From positions 223,462-287,461 of the forward strand of contig NW_017802558.1 in NCBI RefSeq assembly GCF_001625305.1: a stretch of 64,000 nt of DNA. Reading direction: 5' to 3'. The stretch comes from Branchiostoma belcheri (lineage: Eukaryota > Chordata > Leptocardii > Amphioxiformes > Branchiostomatidae). The notes under the pieces are model-generated. The model ran no database searches. It was not told the origin of the DNA and saw nothing but the letters and a program-made list of their open reading frames with translations. The position numbers and the translations under genes were made by a program. The stretch's first letter is position 1, and every line of letters starts with the position of its first letter. Below are positions 24,310-37,311 of the stretch, in pieces.

Positions 24310-25184
24310 TACCTTCGCCAAGAATTGGAGAAGGTTATGTTTTCCTGGCCGTGTTTGTGTGTGTGTGTGTCTGTCAACAGCATAACTCGAGAAAGCTTAG
24401 ATGGATTATCTTGATATTTGATAGGTGGGTAGGTCTTGATGAGAGCTCGAACTGATTAGATTTTGGTCCCCCTGGCGGCTTGTTATGGTACTGCAGCTGA
24501 ACTTCCGGTTTTGATATCTCATGATCCAGACATGCTAGGGTGACGAAATTTGCATGGTAGGTAGCTCTCGTGCTGGGGAAGAAGTGACGTGCTAGCTGCT
24601 TGCTCTGGAACTGCAGGGGCGTTAGTTGAAAAATGTTTAAAGGCTAATAACTACTCAAGAACCGGTGGATGGATCGTCGTGATTTTTGGCATGTAGGTAG
24701 CTGAAGTGATGCTTGACATAATGATATTACAATTATGCAAATATTAATGTAATTTGCATAATTAATGAGGAAAGTCTATTAATCAGCTGCATTCCATGAT
24801 AGGACTATTCAAGCATGTGTCATACATAATTGAGAACGGCAGAAATACAGGCAGATATCAATTATGCAAATGAGGACTTAATTTGCATAATTAATGAGAA
24901 AATGTTATAATTACATAGTGGTAACTGCCTGGAATTTCATACTTGGGATATTTGAAAGTTATGTAAAGGTGAACATAATTAAACATAACTTATTCAAATA
25001 AGGACCTCATTTGCATAATTTATGAGGAAATACTATAATGGCATTCTTTGATAAGATAAGACTGTCTTCTGGTGTAGAATATGATCTACAGATATAATTG
25101 ATGCAATATAGGATCCTATTTGCACAATCAGTAATTAATCTATAATTTCTTAGCCATAAAGGCTAACCTCATTTGGCGAAGGTA
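24310..25184. repeat. 875-bp element with 12-bp perfect inverted ends
   Basis: Ends are taccttcgccaa and ttggcgaaggta. The interior begins with a (TG)n tract and ctcgagaaagcttagatgga. It then carries degenerate internal repeats of atttgcataattaatgag near 24760, 24890 and 25010. It has no open frame of note and looks like a non-autonomous DNA element. The target duplication is unclear. Confidence 0.6.
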
Positions 25185-25800
25185 TGAGATCGTGGAACTC
25201 TAGTTGCAAATCTATTCCCGAGGGTAAGTTACAAACATAAAAGAACATTGAAACAGAGTAACGAAGAAAACTTCAAAATGTACATAATCAAGTCTAATTG
25301 TCTAAAACTATTGCTATGTCTAAAGCTGTGTGTCTGAATTTGTGGGTTTAATATGTGATGCCACCATCCATAACAATAAAATCAAGCAGATGTTTCGGTG
25401 GCTGCAAAATACAGTATCAAATCAAAAAAGGAGGAGAACTAGATCTATAGACGAGATAAACAAGGGTATTTTTCTTCTTCTCTTTGGTAACTTTTCGACG
25501 TTACTGAGATATAGACGAAAGAAAGAAGACAGGGAAAGGATGTGTCAAGCTTCCCACGACCATTGACCGGGTTACTGTCCGTGTGTGTTCCTACCACTAC
25601 GTATACCCACTCCTGCCAACCTGACACATCAAAATCCTTCAGTAAACCAGTTGTTCTGCCTTCCTCCTTTAAATAGCTGCTTTTAGCAGTCCTTGCAATT
25701 GTTCTGCCTATATACTATAGATTCTATAATTACAAACGCACTCACACCTCTTTGGCACTTTACATTGCACTGTTTGAATGACCAATTCACGCAATTTTTC

Positions 25801-25850
25801 ACTCATTTGTTTGTTTGTTTGTTTGTTTGTTTGTTTGTTTGTTTGTTCTT
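25801..25850 (+). repeat. (GTTT)n microsatellite
   Basis: About eleven uninterrupted tttg repeats in the spacer. Confidence 0.95.
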
Positions 25851-28534
25851 TCCTCCATCCAAGTAGGTTATCCACATGTCCATTCAAGTTTTAGGTCAAA
25901 GTCAGAGTCTTTATAGGCGTCCGAACAATGTATCTTTCGACAGGTGCCAATATAATATCCATCTAGTGCTAGGTACCATTTCCAACGTGCATGATTTGTG
26001 GAAGTTAGAAATCCAGATGTCATTTGTGCGTCGATCATTTTCGTAGTTTCCCGCCTGGCGGGCATGCCGGGATTGACCCCACGCACCCAGAGCGTGATAC
26101 CGGTCCTTCAGCAGGGAACCGGCGCTCTACATGCTGCATACAAAAGCCGGTCTGCAGACACAAGAGCCGTGCTGGGCAAAGAATGCTCAAAGTGGTCCCT
26201 GTTCTCTGAAATTGTAGCGAGCAGCCAGATTGCAGTTGGCATCAACAAGGTTTGTCATGTTATTTTCTTTTTTCCCCTCATAATATTTTGGCAATAATCC
26301 TTGCTGGCAGGATCTTACGGCGAATGTCAGATCATTGTGTTCAGTTTCCTCGCCCAGGCCTCTCAACATGCTGTGGCCTCTCAGTAACCCACGCGGCTGC
26401 CTGTAAAGTAGGTTATATCGATCTACTGTGGTGATGCAACAACCCGTCGGACCATACCAAAACCCCGCTGTAACATATCATGCCGATCTGGCCTCCGCAG
26501 ACAGAGCAGCACATTTCGTGACTATTTCCGGAGTAGACGTGGTAGACTGAGCGTCGAAAAGAGCGCATTGTATGACGACTGAGTCATTCTGAGAAGAGAG
26601 GTAAAGCATCAATAGAATTCCTGGCTGCTCCTAGCCTACTGTCTGACACACGCAGCTCAGTGTAGTGCCAAGCACACGGATGTATAATTCCCTGAATTTC
26701 AATGCCAGTCGCTGGCGTGTAGAGTTTCCACTGCTTCCGCAAAGAAATCATTAGTACTAAGGTTTATTGAAGCCATTTACCTAATATGGAAACAGATGAT
26801 ACTGGGTTACACAACCTCCCCCCCCCTTTCAGATAATAGTCTGTTCCATATGTTTAAGGTTCCCCTTTCTTCTTCAACGTGCAAGTTATTCAATGTTAGC
26901 CCAGCTCGTCTCAACTTGGGTATGGATAGAGAAAGGCAGCATAATCCTGTTGTAATTTTCTCCATCCTTGAGAATAATGAATGGTTCCTCCCCAATATTG
27001 CATGACCACATCACCCGGGCAGTCCATGCGTGATCCACACATGGACGTACGTCTCTGTCCATGCTAAATTATTCACATGGATCGTAATCGTCGAACAAAA
27101 TACAGGCGGCCATAGTTATCATTACGCTGGTATTACAGCGGCATATAAAATGCAGAGAGTAGGCATCCGCATGTCTGAATTCGAAGAAACACAGGCATAC
27201 AAGTATGTCACTAGAGTCTAGACTCGGGCTGCTCTTTTTTTGGGACCTCGCGTCGCGTGACGTAACGATCGCATGATGTTGTTGTTGTATGACGTCACTC
27301 TTAAAACCGGGGCTGAACGAATGGAACAAATTGGTCAAAATGTGGTCAGGTGGATAAATAAACCGTCCGGAGAGGGTTCAGTTGGCCCAGAAGTGCTCGT
27401 AAATTATAAAATTGATTGGAACGTTCCCAAACGACCCATTTGGCCTATGGTTGACCCACTCGGACCAAGGACATTATATAATGTCCCCGCTCGGCCCAAG
27501 GGCCAATGACCTATTGGCCCGATTACTAGGTTCACACCTGGCCAATCAATCAATCAAAGTCACCTATCAATGCTAATTCCTCTAGCAAAAGATGCTGAGT
27601 TGCAAGTAACCTGTAGCATGCATTTGGTGCGTGGTAGAGCACAGTCCATTCTGTTATTGTAAACGGTGTCTCGCATACATATATCTGCGTATTTATTTGG
27701 GGGGTTTTATACAAGAGCACCGTAAAATGAATACCTGTATGGCATGTATGAGAGCTAGCAGAATTATTTCGGCAAGCACGAGTCTTGAGACCTGGCCATC
27801 TGTCCGAAATATTTCTGCAAGCAAAGGTTGGATGGGAATATACCGATCTAGGACAAGTAGAGCGCCAGAAATCTGGCCGGTTCCAGCGACCAATCAGACC
27901 AAATTTCACGGTGCTCGTCACCATTTCCTGGGAGCCAGACTCCCCTGTGACCGGCCTTCCTCATCACCCATCCCACGCACGTACCGGAACCTCAGTGCTG
28001 CTTGCGTCTTGCTGCAACCTTGTGGAGCTAGGAGAGTCTGCCCATCAGCAATTTGTATAATTTCACGTTAAAATCTGCAGCAGGCAGACGGGAAGACTTC
28101 ACAGTGCATGATAGATGGAAGAGACGTAACGATAGACTCCTCATCTATTGCTAGTCGAGTCGCCGATCTCAGGATCCCAGTAGGTTGCGTGCATGTTTGT
28201 GTTCATTCTTTTTATTGTCTCGCATTTGTACGTCTGTCGTATGCTAAACAAAGCTGGCTGTCGTTTTTTCCTCACCAAATTGTCTGTCTCAAGCCTCCGG
28301 GCCATTTTGCGGTTTGCCAAACGCCACATAACCACCTGTGCTTATACCTATCACGCCACTAGACAGACAGATGGACCGATATACTGTTCTATAATAGCGT
28401 CTGTATTTCCTGAACGGAATATTTAATGCACGCTAGCCTCGCGGTAACGATAGGAACGCATGCAAAATCACTCAAGTTTGCACATATTTCTTCTCAGTTC
28501 TTATTTGGTGGAAACGTTAACGTTGCGATGTGCA

Positions 28535-28685
28535 CTTAAATGTACAAAGATTGGGTGTAGCAGGTCGTTCGGTGTAACATGAGCTAGCTGCCGCCGCGCC
28601 GCGTGCTGGTGTGTTTATATAATACGCCGACGGGCGGTTACACCGGCTACATACTGATACAGATACAGAACGTTGACTTCGGTTA
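28535..28685 (+). repeat. LINE 3' tail fragment
   Basis: Matches the tail seen after the WNSLPP frame at 2880-3135: acaaagattgggtgtagcag, gctgccgccgcgccgcgtgc and gatacagatacag. No coding part is kept. Confidence 0.65.
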
Positions 28686-29685
28686 CTAGTACTTTGCAGT
28701 AGCCGTATTACATGAGATATTGACGATGACGTAAGAGGCAATCAGTTCTGCTGACGAATACAGTATCTATATCGAACGGAGTCTCCAGTCACGCACCAGA
28801 TATATTTGGTGGCTGCCTGTAGGATGATATCACCACGACTCATTTGCTTGGAGACGTCGTATTTACTTCATGTGCATGGAGCCAGACGATACATTCAATG
28901 TGACATGCAATACCAGTATTAGTGCAAGATCCAGATGCAACCTTCTTTGTATTATCACGTTTTGAACATTTTATTACGGCTCATAAAGCTCTCTGTCTGC
29001 AGGCAAAATTTGCAGCAGACATCTTTATGTAGGCAGAATTATCAAGAGCCTTTTAACACAAGTACTGCACGGTTCTACAAAGGCGGCATGCTTGGATACC
29101 GGTTTCATTTTATCCTTTCGATTGTTTTCATGGACACGTTATCAAGGATAGTATTGCTTTACTGAAGAGCTCTTGGTCACGCTTCGCATCTGCCTTCAGA
29201 TATTCATTCAAACCAAGAACGCTCTTCCTGTAACACACAGATTTTCTTTCGTTGGAGGCATTTTCTTTATTTCGGTATGTACAGCGATTCATAGCGAATA
29301 TGTACGTTTTCCTCAGTCATTGATATAATATAATATAACACTAGCAGTGATACGTCAATCGTGAGCGTTGATATGTCTGCTTCATGTCAATCAGTGATTT
29401 TTATAAATATTTGGACACTTCTTGCAGCAGTGAACGTAAGCTTTGCACGCGTTACACGACGTACTGATACATGTAATACAAGAGCAGCTGCTCAGCAATG
29501 ACAGTGACTTGACAGGGAGGTATGGCAAGTATCAGTGGGGCCCAAAGTGTCGTGTTTCATCCAGTCTGGCGCGGGGACATTTTTGCGGTAACTTGCACAG
29601 TGCCGACAGGATAACCAAGATTGACAGGGAACAGCAGGCTTGTGTGTTAGATCCTGTTCAGGAATTTTGCGAAGCTGCTACAAAG

Positions 29686-29912
29686 TGATGATTGAGTCTT
29701 GGCGTTGTGACAGTCACACCTAATACATAGCTTTAGAGATACATATGCATACACAGATCCTCCCGCAACTAGTGTTGCATCGGTCGACTAGTAGTTCTGA
29801 CAGGTACTTCTGTTTTGGGCCGCAGCAGACATGTGCATACATACAAACATACATAAAATACATACAGTATATATCACGTGTGACTGTCTACAGCGACAAG
29901 ACTCAATCGTCA
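29686..29912. repeat. Long stem-loop (inverted repeat of about 34 bp)
   Basis: tgatgattgagtcttggcgt and the following gtgacagtcacac at 29686-29719 are mirrored at 29876-29912 as gtgtgactgtctacagcgac plus aagactcaatcgtca. There are about four mismatches and one bulge, with a loop near 155 bp. It could be the ends of a small transposon or a hairpin. Confidence 0.65.
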
Positions 29913-31309
29913 CTGGGTGCAAAGAGTAATCTCCAAGTAGCATCCTACGGTGGCAAAACAGTACCCATTGACCAGAGGAGTGACCATTAACTAGCCTCTA
30001 CCAGTCTTCGGGAAAAAGTAGACAATGCAAATGGCCAAATTGACAGATGATATGCCAGGGGAGTCGGCCGCTCGGCAATTTCTACTTTTTTTCCAGCCTT
30101 TTCTCGATCTACAGGTAACATGAATGATGAAAAGCTAAAAATAGGGAACTGAACCATTCAGCAAAATATGCCAGCAACGAATGCTTCATTATCCTAAAGC
30201 CTTATATCCAATTCTTTTACTCTTCGCCAGCTGACGAGTTTAAAAAAGGATACCTTAGCTAGTACACTACTGTAAAAAGATGGCGCAAATTAAGGTGTAA
30301 AACAAGACTGAGCCAGCTCCTTACATCTGCTTGGAGATTTACCCAAGCCAACACGTGGTACGATGTGCCTCGACCTTCTTTCAACAAGAGGTGACCCGGG
30401 TCACTGTTTACCCATCGTAACCAAGATAAACAGCGGTGACCACGCCTCCCTACATTGTTCGGTGCCGGGGTATTAGGGAAAGGCACTAGGTACTTACTGA
30501 CGTCATCAATTACCCGTGTTGCTCGGTGCCGGTACTAGCACGGGCGAAACTACTAAATGCTCGGGGGGGTCTCAGTTGAATAGACTAGAGAATGAGATTA
30601 ATGAAAGACTGAATGGCTAAAATGAAATCATAATCGCTTCATACTATACAGTATACACACTCTCTCACCAGAGCAGTCGCTAGTATGTCCTTTCAGACTT
30701 TGGATGGCGGCGAAAATGTCCCGAAAGTCTTGACCTGCACCCCCGCGACCTCTGTCTGAAACACCTGAGTAGTCACGCCACCCGGCTTTTCATTCAGCGC
30801 AGCAATTTGCACTTCAAATGGTTGCCAGACACATAACGTTTATTGTACGTGCCAAGGGTAAAATAACGGTGAGAGACCTGGTCTTATATGTTGCAAGTGA
30901 CATTCCATGCTGGTCAGAACTAGCGTTTCTTGCATACGTGTAGAATTCTTGATCTTATTTCGCGTGTGACATTTTGTGACAGGTGGGTAGCCTGGATAAC
31001 TCGATGCGGACGTGGTTCTCCTAAGCATGGTGTGCTAACAGGTGTGCGCGCGAAGGCACAAAGGAGAAATTCGTCTGCGTTTAATACCATTTCCCCCTTG
31101 TTGCGTTCCGCATTGGCATGTATTATTCTGTTTTCTAAGTGGGGAATGTGGGAAACAGAACCGATCTCACGGTTTTCTAGACGGAACTAGACTAGGAGAG
31201 TGTTTGCTAACTGTCAAACCCGCACACACTTATTGCTCAGTATTTACCGGTAACTGTTCTCTTTTGTAATGATATTGACATTCACGCTTGTTTTACAGAT
31301 AGAAGAAAC

Positions 31310-34300
31310 ATGGGGGCTTACAAAGAGCACATGGAGACCGTCTTAACGCAGCGGCAGAAGGCGGCGGATAGCTCCGGGCCGACGCCCAATGGCCTGGCCG
31401 CCGACAGGAAAGTCGTCGGCGTCGCAGGGAAGTGGTACGACGTGACCACGTTCATCGACCGCCACCCCGGCGGCGACATCCTGAAATATTTCCTGAACAA
31501 GGACGCCACGGACATCTTCCGCAGCACGCACCCCGTCAGCGGGGTCTCCGAGAAGTACCTGAAGGCGCTGAAGGTTGTGGGCACGTACAAGTACGACTTC
31601 TCCGCCGACCCGTTCAACCAGGACATGCGGGGCCTGTACGAGCGGCTACTGAAGGAGGGGTACTACAAGACCAACCTGTTCTGGTACGCCCGGAAGGCGG
31701 CGGTGTGCGCGCTCATCTTCGCCGCCGTGGTGTGGCTGGTGGTGGGGTTCCAGCAGACCTGGGTCCACTGTCTGGCCGGGGTGCTGCTCGCCATGTTCTG
31801 GCAGCAGATCGGCTTCATGATGCACGACCTCATGCACCACCAGATCTTTGAAACTCAAAAGGTAAAATCAAGGATGATGTCCTTGGTAAAATCAAATATA
31901 CCTGTTTATGGCAATTACTAGTTTCCTAAAAATTATCTATCTATGTAGAATCTATATACCTTGATCTCTAAAGATAGGAAGACATATATATTGCCTTGGT
32001 CACTATAACAGTATAAGGCCATACCATGTCAATTTGTTGTTTCTTAAATATTTTTAGAAAAAAATGAAGCAATGGGGAATAAAACAGAACTAGGCATCCT
32101 ATGATAATTCCCCCAAAGCTATGATAGGAACCATGATATCAACATATTATCCGGCTGGTTTATTATTCAAACAATGAATTTTGAACTTTTAATCAAACAA
32201 ATGCATTGATAGATGAAAACTGTAACAAAGCTAGGAAGATGAGAGCTTTCTTCAACTCTTTGAGCCAAAATATGTGCATTTTGGACTTAACCTGTTGACT
32301 ACTTTTTTTACTGCAAATCAGAAAAGAAATGAAATGGGCGAATCCAAGAAATTGGTCTGGCCTAACATTAGAATGATAAAAACAATGTGACAAGACATTC
32401 ATTTCTTTTATTCTCCACTACAGGTGACCAACCTTGTGGGCACGTTTGTTGGATCCGTCTGTTTCGGCGTGAGTGCTAACTGGTGGCGCGACGAACACTG
32501 GGTCCACCACATGCTGACCAACACGATATGCTACAAGACCGACTTCCAGGACCCGCAGGTGTTTGAGCCCACCTGGGCCCAGAATGCCATGCTGTTTCCA
32601 CTAATGAAGACCAAATTTCAGGCCTTCCTGATTCAGGTGAGGAATACCTGAAGTTGTTATCATGGATGTGCACTCGTAGAACATTAAACAGACCCTCCAG
32701 GCTTCTTCTTGGCTCTTTAGCACTAAAAATGTCCATAGTGTCAGTTTAAAGTTTTACAATAGAGTGCACAATACTTTGTAAGAAAGTTTAAACTTTTATC
32801 GTTAGTCAATTCTAAGTAATCACTGGCCACCATTGCCACTTTGTGTTGTACTGGAATATTCAATCCATTACTGTATATCACTTTTTGTTCGCCAGTAGCA
32901 AAAGTTCGCGGTCTGAGAAAAATGGACATGTTCAGGGAACTATACGTTCACGGTGGTGGCAGGTGCAGAAAAAAGAATGTTGCGGAATTATTTGTGCATG
33001 GTACAATGTACTGATAAGTTTGCAGTACAGAAGTCACTGTGTAAATCAGGAATATAAAAGTATCGCAAAAAAATTGTGATGTACAGTGTTCAGCAACACC
33101 CACTAGCTTTTAGCACAAATTATTCTATCTGTAAGTGTAACATTTTTGTAAACACACCACAATTCTTTTATTGTTAGATTCAGCACATCATCTTCATCCC
33201 AGCCTGCATGATCGGGGGGCGGATTGATGCCATCATCGGCAGCTACAAGGACGAGAAGGAGTTTCGTCAGTTCATTGCGTTTGGCCTCCACTGGATGTGG
33301 ATGTGTGCACTTCTGTCCCTCCTACCAACTTGGCAGGTTAGTATGGGGTTAGAGACAGAACTTTTGTGTGATAGTCAATTCTTACACTCTCAGTTCTGGC
33401 AATATCTATTAACAGCTTCTCGAGATATGTGGTACACATACAATGAACAAATGTATAAAAATCCCCCTACAGTACCATTGCAAAATGCCAGGTGTACCAT
33501 TTTTGACCTTCGTTTTTATAACAGTTTTAACGTTTTTACATAGCAAATATCAAAAAGGGCCATCTACAACTTCTCGACTTATGACGTCGACATACATACA
33601 GACCCACACCACAGCCCGTACCGAAAACATACCCTTCTGACGGAGGCAAAAGTAAATTGAAAGTCAATCTTCCCCATCCACAGGAGCGGGCGATGTTCTA
33701 CACCATTGCTGCCTTTGGGGAAGGCCTTCTGCACATCCAGATCCTCATCAACCACTACGCCAAGGACATCTACCTGAAGGATGAGCTGCATCAGATGGAG
33801 TTCTACAGATACCAGGTGGGGAAAACTTTTGGCTGTCTTCTTTCTGATGCATCACTGACACTATGGTGTCAGCTGTTAATGTTCAGGGCTCTTTCCAGCA
33901 CCTGTTTTCCCGTCAATTGCAGAAACTTTGTGGCTTGTGAAGGAAAAATTTTTCCACCAATCAGTCAAGATTGACAGACAAAATTGACCAAAATCTTGGG
34001 TAAAAAATATAAAAACATCCAAAGGACCACCAGCAACCACTCTCAATCCCATGATTTGCCTCTTAAAATGTTGAAAATTGTGTTTTTAAAGGCTTGAAAG
34101 TCCAAAATTTGCCTACAGACCCCCCTAGATTGTGAGCACCCTCCCCCCAGGTCTGATCATGAACCTGGGCTGATGGAAAATAATTAAGAGCTGGCTAGAG
34201 CCCTGCAGGTGTGAATAGGTTTAGCTGCTCAGGTGTGTATTCTGTTCCTGGCTTTATAAACTTGTATCAGGGGGGTTCAGGAAACAAAAGGCCAATGGAG

Positions 34301-36590
34301 TGATTATAAGAGATTCATCAATAGTTTTTAATTTCTTTCCACCCCTCAGACGGAGCAGAACATCAACATCTCCAACCCCTGGTGGATGGACTGGTTCCAC
34401 GGCGGCCTCAACTTCCACATCGAGCACCACTGCTTCCCACGGGTTCCTCGCCACAACCTGCGCGAGGTACGGTAACACAGCACGATACTGTAAATCACTT
34501 GATATTCGTGATAGCAAAAGTTTGCGGTCTGAGAAAGATGGACACGTTTGCGGAACTACACGTTCGCGTTGGCAGCAGGTGCAGCAAAGAAAAAGTTGAC
34601 AAGTTATTCGTTCACGTTAATGATAAGTTCACAGTACAAAAGTGACCATGAAAACTGCCAATATAAAAGTACCGCGAAAAAATCGTGATTTACAATACTG
34701 TCCGCAATGTTCAGACATTTGGCCTCACTTGCTGAAGCCCCTTTCACACATGGAGGACCTTCCCCCCAAACACCAGCCAGCTGACCAATGTTGCGCAGCA
34801 GTCTGACCAGATTAAGGTCATTAAGGTTAACTTTTGATAAAAATCGAATCGAGTTTGAGTTAAATTTGAGTCAAATTTGACTTCCAACAACGCCCGAACC
34901 CCAGCCAACCATAACCAAACCTCCCGTCCACATCCAAACGTTTTCACCATTGAAACATTCAGCTGTCACAGCCAAACAGTAGCCGACCTTGCTCCTGACC
35001 AAATCCTAACCACGGTTGAAAGATGCCATATTCGGTTATGTGTGACTGGGACTTAAGGTCTTTGGGCAGTTATTTCAGCTTAGCCCTTGTGCATTAACCC
35101 AGGTTATCACAGTTGCTAAGCTTAAGATCAAATGGAGAAGGTCTTCTGCACACACGTTTTTGTGTAGAGGCACTAGCCTGAGGTCGAGGACAGGTTTGTG
35201 AGTTTTACTGCCCAAACAAACCACCCACTCCTGAGAAAGACTGATATAAGCCTGTCCCCATACAATGGAAACATTACCTAGTAGTATTCTCTTACAGTGA
35301 TTGTTTGATGCCACAGTTACAGTTAACACGATTTGAAAAGCGCATGCTGTATTTTGTAGGATGGACAAGATTCAATCAGAAAGCAACCTTGATTGATCCC
35401 AATCTCCAAGCAGATGTATGATTTTAACTGCTGTAGTTTTTTTTACTCACCTTTACACAATGTTTTGTAGGTGTTTCTAGTTTTACCAGAAAGCAATTCT
35501 TCCTCCAAAGGCATTCACAACACTGCAATGAGTATAGTATTTGTCCCCTGTGTTGGTGGCGGCATTAATATAAGTTGAAAAAACTTGAGTGTGCCGTCAC
35601 CACGTCTGGTGATTACATGTTGGAATTAAAAAAAAAAAAAGAATATAATCATGCAAAACAAGCTTGAACCAGACTTTCATGAAAGTTCATCTGTGTTTGT
35701 AGTTACATGTTTAAAGTTTTAACTTTAAAAACCTTTTGATACAACACAATGAATGGTTCTCAAGTACCAGAATTATCAGCCAAGGATTGAGGTGTTAAAA
35801 AATTCATTCTTTCCTAGAACTTGTTTGTTTGTTTATTATTTGCACAACAGCATTAAAAATTATACATAATAAATTAATAATGAATAAAACAGGTGCCGGA
35901 GGAGGGAAAAAAGCTTATTTAGCTTATGCTAAGCCCTCCTCCTCTATACTAACCAAAAGTAAACATAATTGAATTGAAATAAGGCATACATACATAAGGA
36001 ATTGTTATCAGAATATTTCAAACATGGGCAAAATGCAGAGTGGAACTCACTGTCACCAAGTAAAGTAGGGACATATCATTAGAGAACTTTAAACAATGTT
36101 TAGAGTTAGATGTTCAAGGTGTAACAAGTCGTTCGATGTAATGTAGCCAGCTGCTGCCACGCCGCATGCCTGCAAAGCTGATGTGTTACGCCAAGAGGCA
36201 GTTATACCGGCTTAGTATACAGATACCTAGAGCTTTCAACCAGTCACTCTGATCTTCTTCAGTAGAGTGACCCAGTGAGACTTGTCACTGCTTCTATAAT
36301 GAGAGGAGCCCAATTTTCAGTGTTTGACTTTGTACCGTGCCCTGAGCATCCTTGAACTCACCCTGATGTGACCATGTGTATATGTGTTAGTGGAGGAAAT
36401 AAACATAAAATGATATGTCTGAAAGATGTCATCAGTCCGTACCCTTCTGTTTCAGGTTGCTGACATGATTCAGGAGATATGCCGTAAGCACAGCGTCCCC
36501 TACGACTCCAGTCCGTTCACCACCGTTATCTGGCGTACGCTGAACACCCTGTACAACATGAAGTTCCTCTTCAAGATCGATCCTCGCTAG
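31310..36590 (+). CDS. Cytochrome b5-fused front-end fatty acid desaturase, complete
   Basis: Inserts a double bond between an existing one and the carboxyl end of a fatty acyl chain, in the ER membrane. Exons 31310-31861, 32424-32636, 33178-33336, 33684-33815, 34350-34466 and 36456-36590 (TAG) give 435 aa; all introns are GT-AG and phase 0. The start is aacATGG, 14 bp after an acceptor (31296), so a 5' UTR intron lies upstream. Cytochrome b5 domain: HPGGD (heme His52) and His74. Histidine boxes: HDLMHH (172-177), HWVHH (209-213), HIEHH (375-379). Hydrophobic stretches near residues 135-170 and around box 2 fit membrane spans. Length fits the FADS family (about 440 aa). Odd points: box 3 has His where front-end enzymes usually have Gln, and box 2 has Trp where Asn is usual. 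Delta-5, -6 or -8 specificity, or a sphingoid substrate, cannot be read from sequence. Exon 1 is GC-rich compared with its flanks. Confidence 0.92.
32015..32180. repeat. Family F repeat copy (desaturase intron 1)
   Basis: Shares taggcatcctatgata, agctatgataggaaccatga and ggctggtttattattcaaac with 16685-16865 and 49405-49580. Confidence 0.65.
32869..33086. repeat. Family A element, near full length
   Basis: From tactgtatatcac to gtgatgtacagtg, with the tctgagaaaaatggacatgt and ggtggtggcaggtgcag cores. It ends about 90 bp before the acceptor of desaturase exon 3. Confidence 0.75.
33885..34206. repeat. Family G repeat copy
   Basis: Shares tgtcaattgcagaaactttg-type text, ccccccaggtctgatcatga and gagctggctagagccctg with copies at 40010-40288 and 49893-50165. 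It fills most of desaturase intron 4. Confidence 0.7.
34486..34698. repeat. Family A element, full-length copy with best-preserved ends
   Basis: Left end tactgtaaatcac and right end gtgatttacaata are near-perfect inverse copies, 213 bp apart. It begins 20 bp after the donor of desaturase exon 5. The sequence between the ends is non-coding. Confidence 0.8.
34738..35050. repeat. Family D element copy
   Basis: Starts near ccctttcacacatgg and ends tgtgtgactgggac, an inverted pair. The interior shares accagccagctgacca and cattcagctgtcacagccaa with 12340-12775 and 57955-58330. Confidence 0.65.
35770..36235 (+). pseudogene. Decayed LINE 3' end
   Basis: A frame near 36040 reads [13 protein letters not shown] then stop, a damaged form of the [10 protein letters not shown] motif at 2935. 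It is followed by the same tail (gctgctgccacgccgcatgc, agtatacagatac). It lies in the last desaturase intron. Confidence 0.6.
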
Positions 36591-37311
36591 ATGGTCTGCC
36601 GCAGCCCAGAACAAAAGCCTCAAGGCTCAAGCTACTGCTTACAGCTTACAATGCTTCACGTATGTACAAAAACAACACTGCCACAAGTGGGCATCTGGTA
36701 GCTTCATGTTGGGAGTTTTTTGTTCTGTAAGAAGCAACATATTTCTGTAGTGTAATCCTACAGTAGACAGTGGTATTTGTTTAATCTAAATGAGAAGGCA
36801 CATGTATTGTTGAATACAATTGTACTTGAATTGTAAAATGATGAGATGTACATGTATAAACATGCAAGTAGGTCAAACAAGTGTATTTAATATCTATCAA
36901 TTGAGAGGTTCTTTTGTAGTTTGAATATATATTGCATGACTGACATTGTGCTGCAGAGAATTTCAAGATACCACATATAATTCTGAACCATACAAGTCTT
37001 AATACCATATTATGTTGTCACTACCTTGTGAAAACCAGGGACCATTCAGCCAATTATAACTGTTACCGGTAAATAAATAACCTATCAATGATACAAATTT
37101 ATGCAATAGAAATAGTTGTTTTGGTACCCATTCTTTTAGTAGAAACATTTATTAGTGACACAACTGTCTAAGGATCCAGTTTCTTTTCAATTTTTATGAT
37201 TCTTATTACATTATAGTTGAATACTAACTTTAACTTTAATTTATCTCTCAGGTAGTATAGAGAGGAAAGCATCTTTCATTGTGCATTATCATGATCTGGC
37301 TGTTTGCAATG

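Larger units (their letters stand above)
23101..31296. other. Divergent spacer between hexosaminidase and desaturase
   Basis: 8.2 kb head-to-head spacer, including the upstream, probably non-coding, part of the desaturase gene. It holds the E-box pair at 23136-23160, an N gap at 23426-23445, an inverted-end element 24310-25184, a (GTTT)n tract at 25801-25850, a perfect palindrome at 27469-27486, a LINE tail at 28535-28680 and a stem-loop at 29686-29912. No exon with recognisable protein homology was found. Several open stretches of 60-165 codons lack any recognisable motif. Confidence 0.55.

Noticed and set aside
25998..26297. 99-codon frame (plus) with VVSRLAGMPG-like text
   Set aside because: No family recognised and no splice partner seen; the antisense frame is equally open.
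27550..28071. Overlapping open frames of 90-146 codons on both strands
   Set aside because: No conserved motif and mutual overlap on both strands; treated as chance in spacer DNA.
31432..31851. 139-codon Arg/His/Pro-rich frame inside desaturase exon 1
   Set aside because: A shadow frame of the GC-rich desaturase exon, which itself has clear cytochrome b5 and histidine-box motifs.
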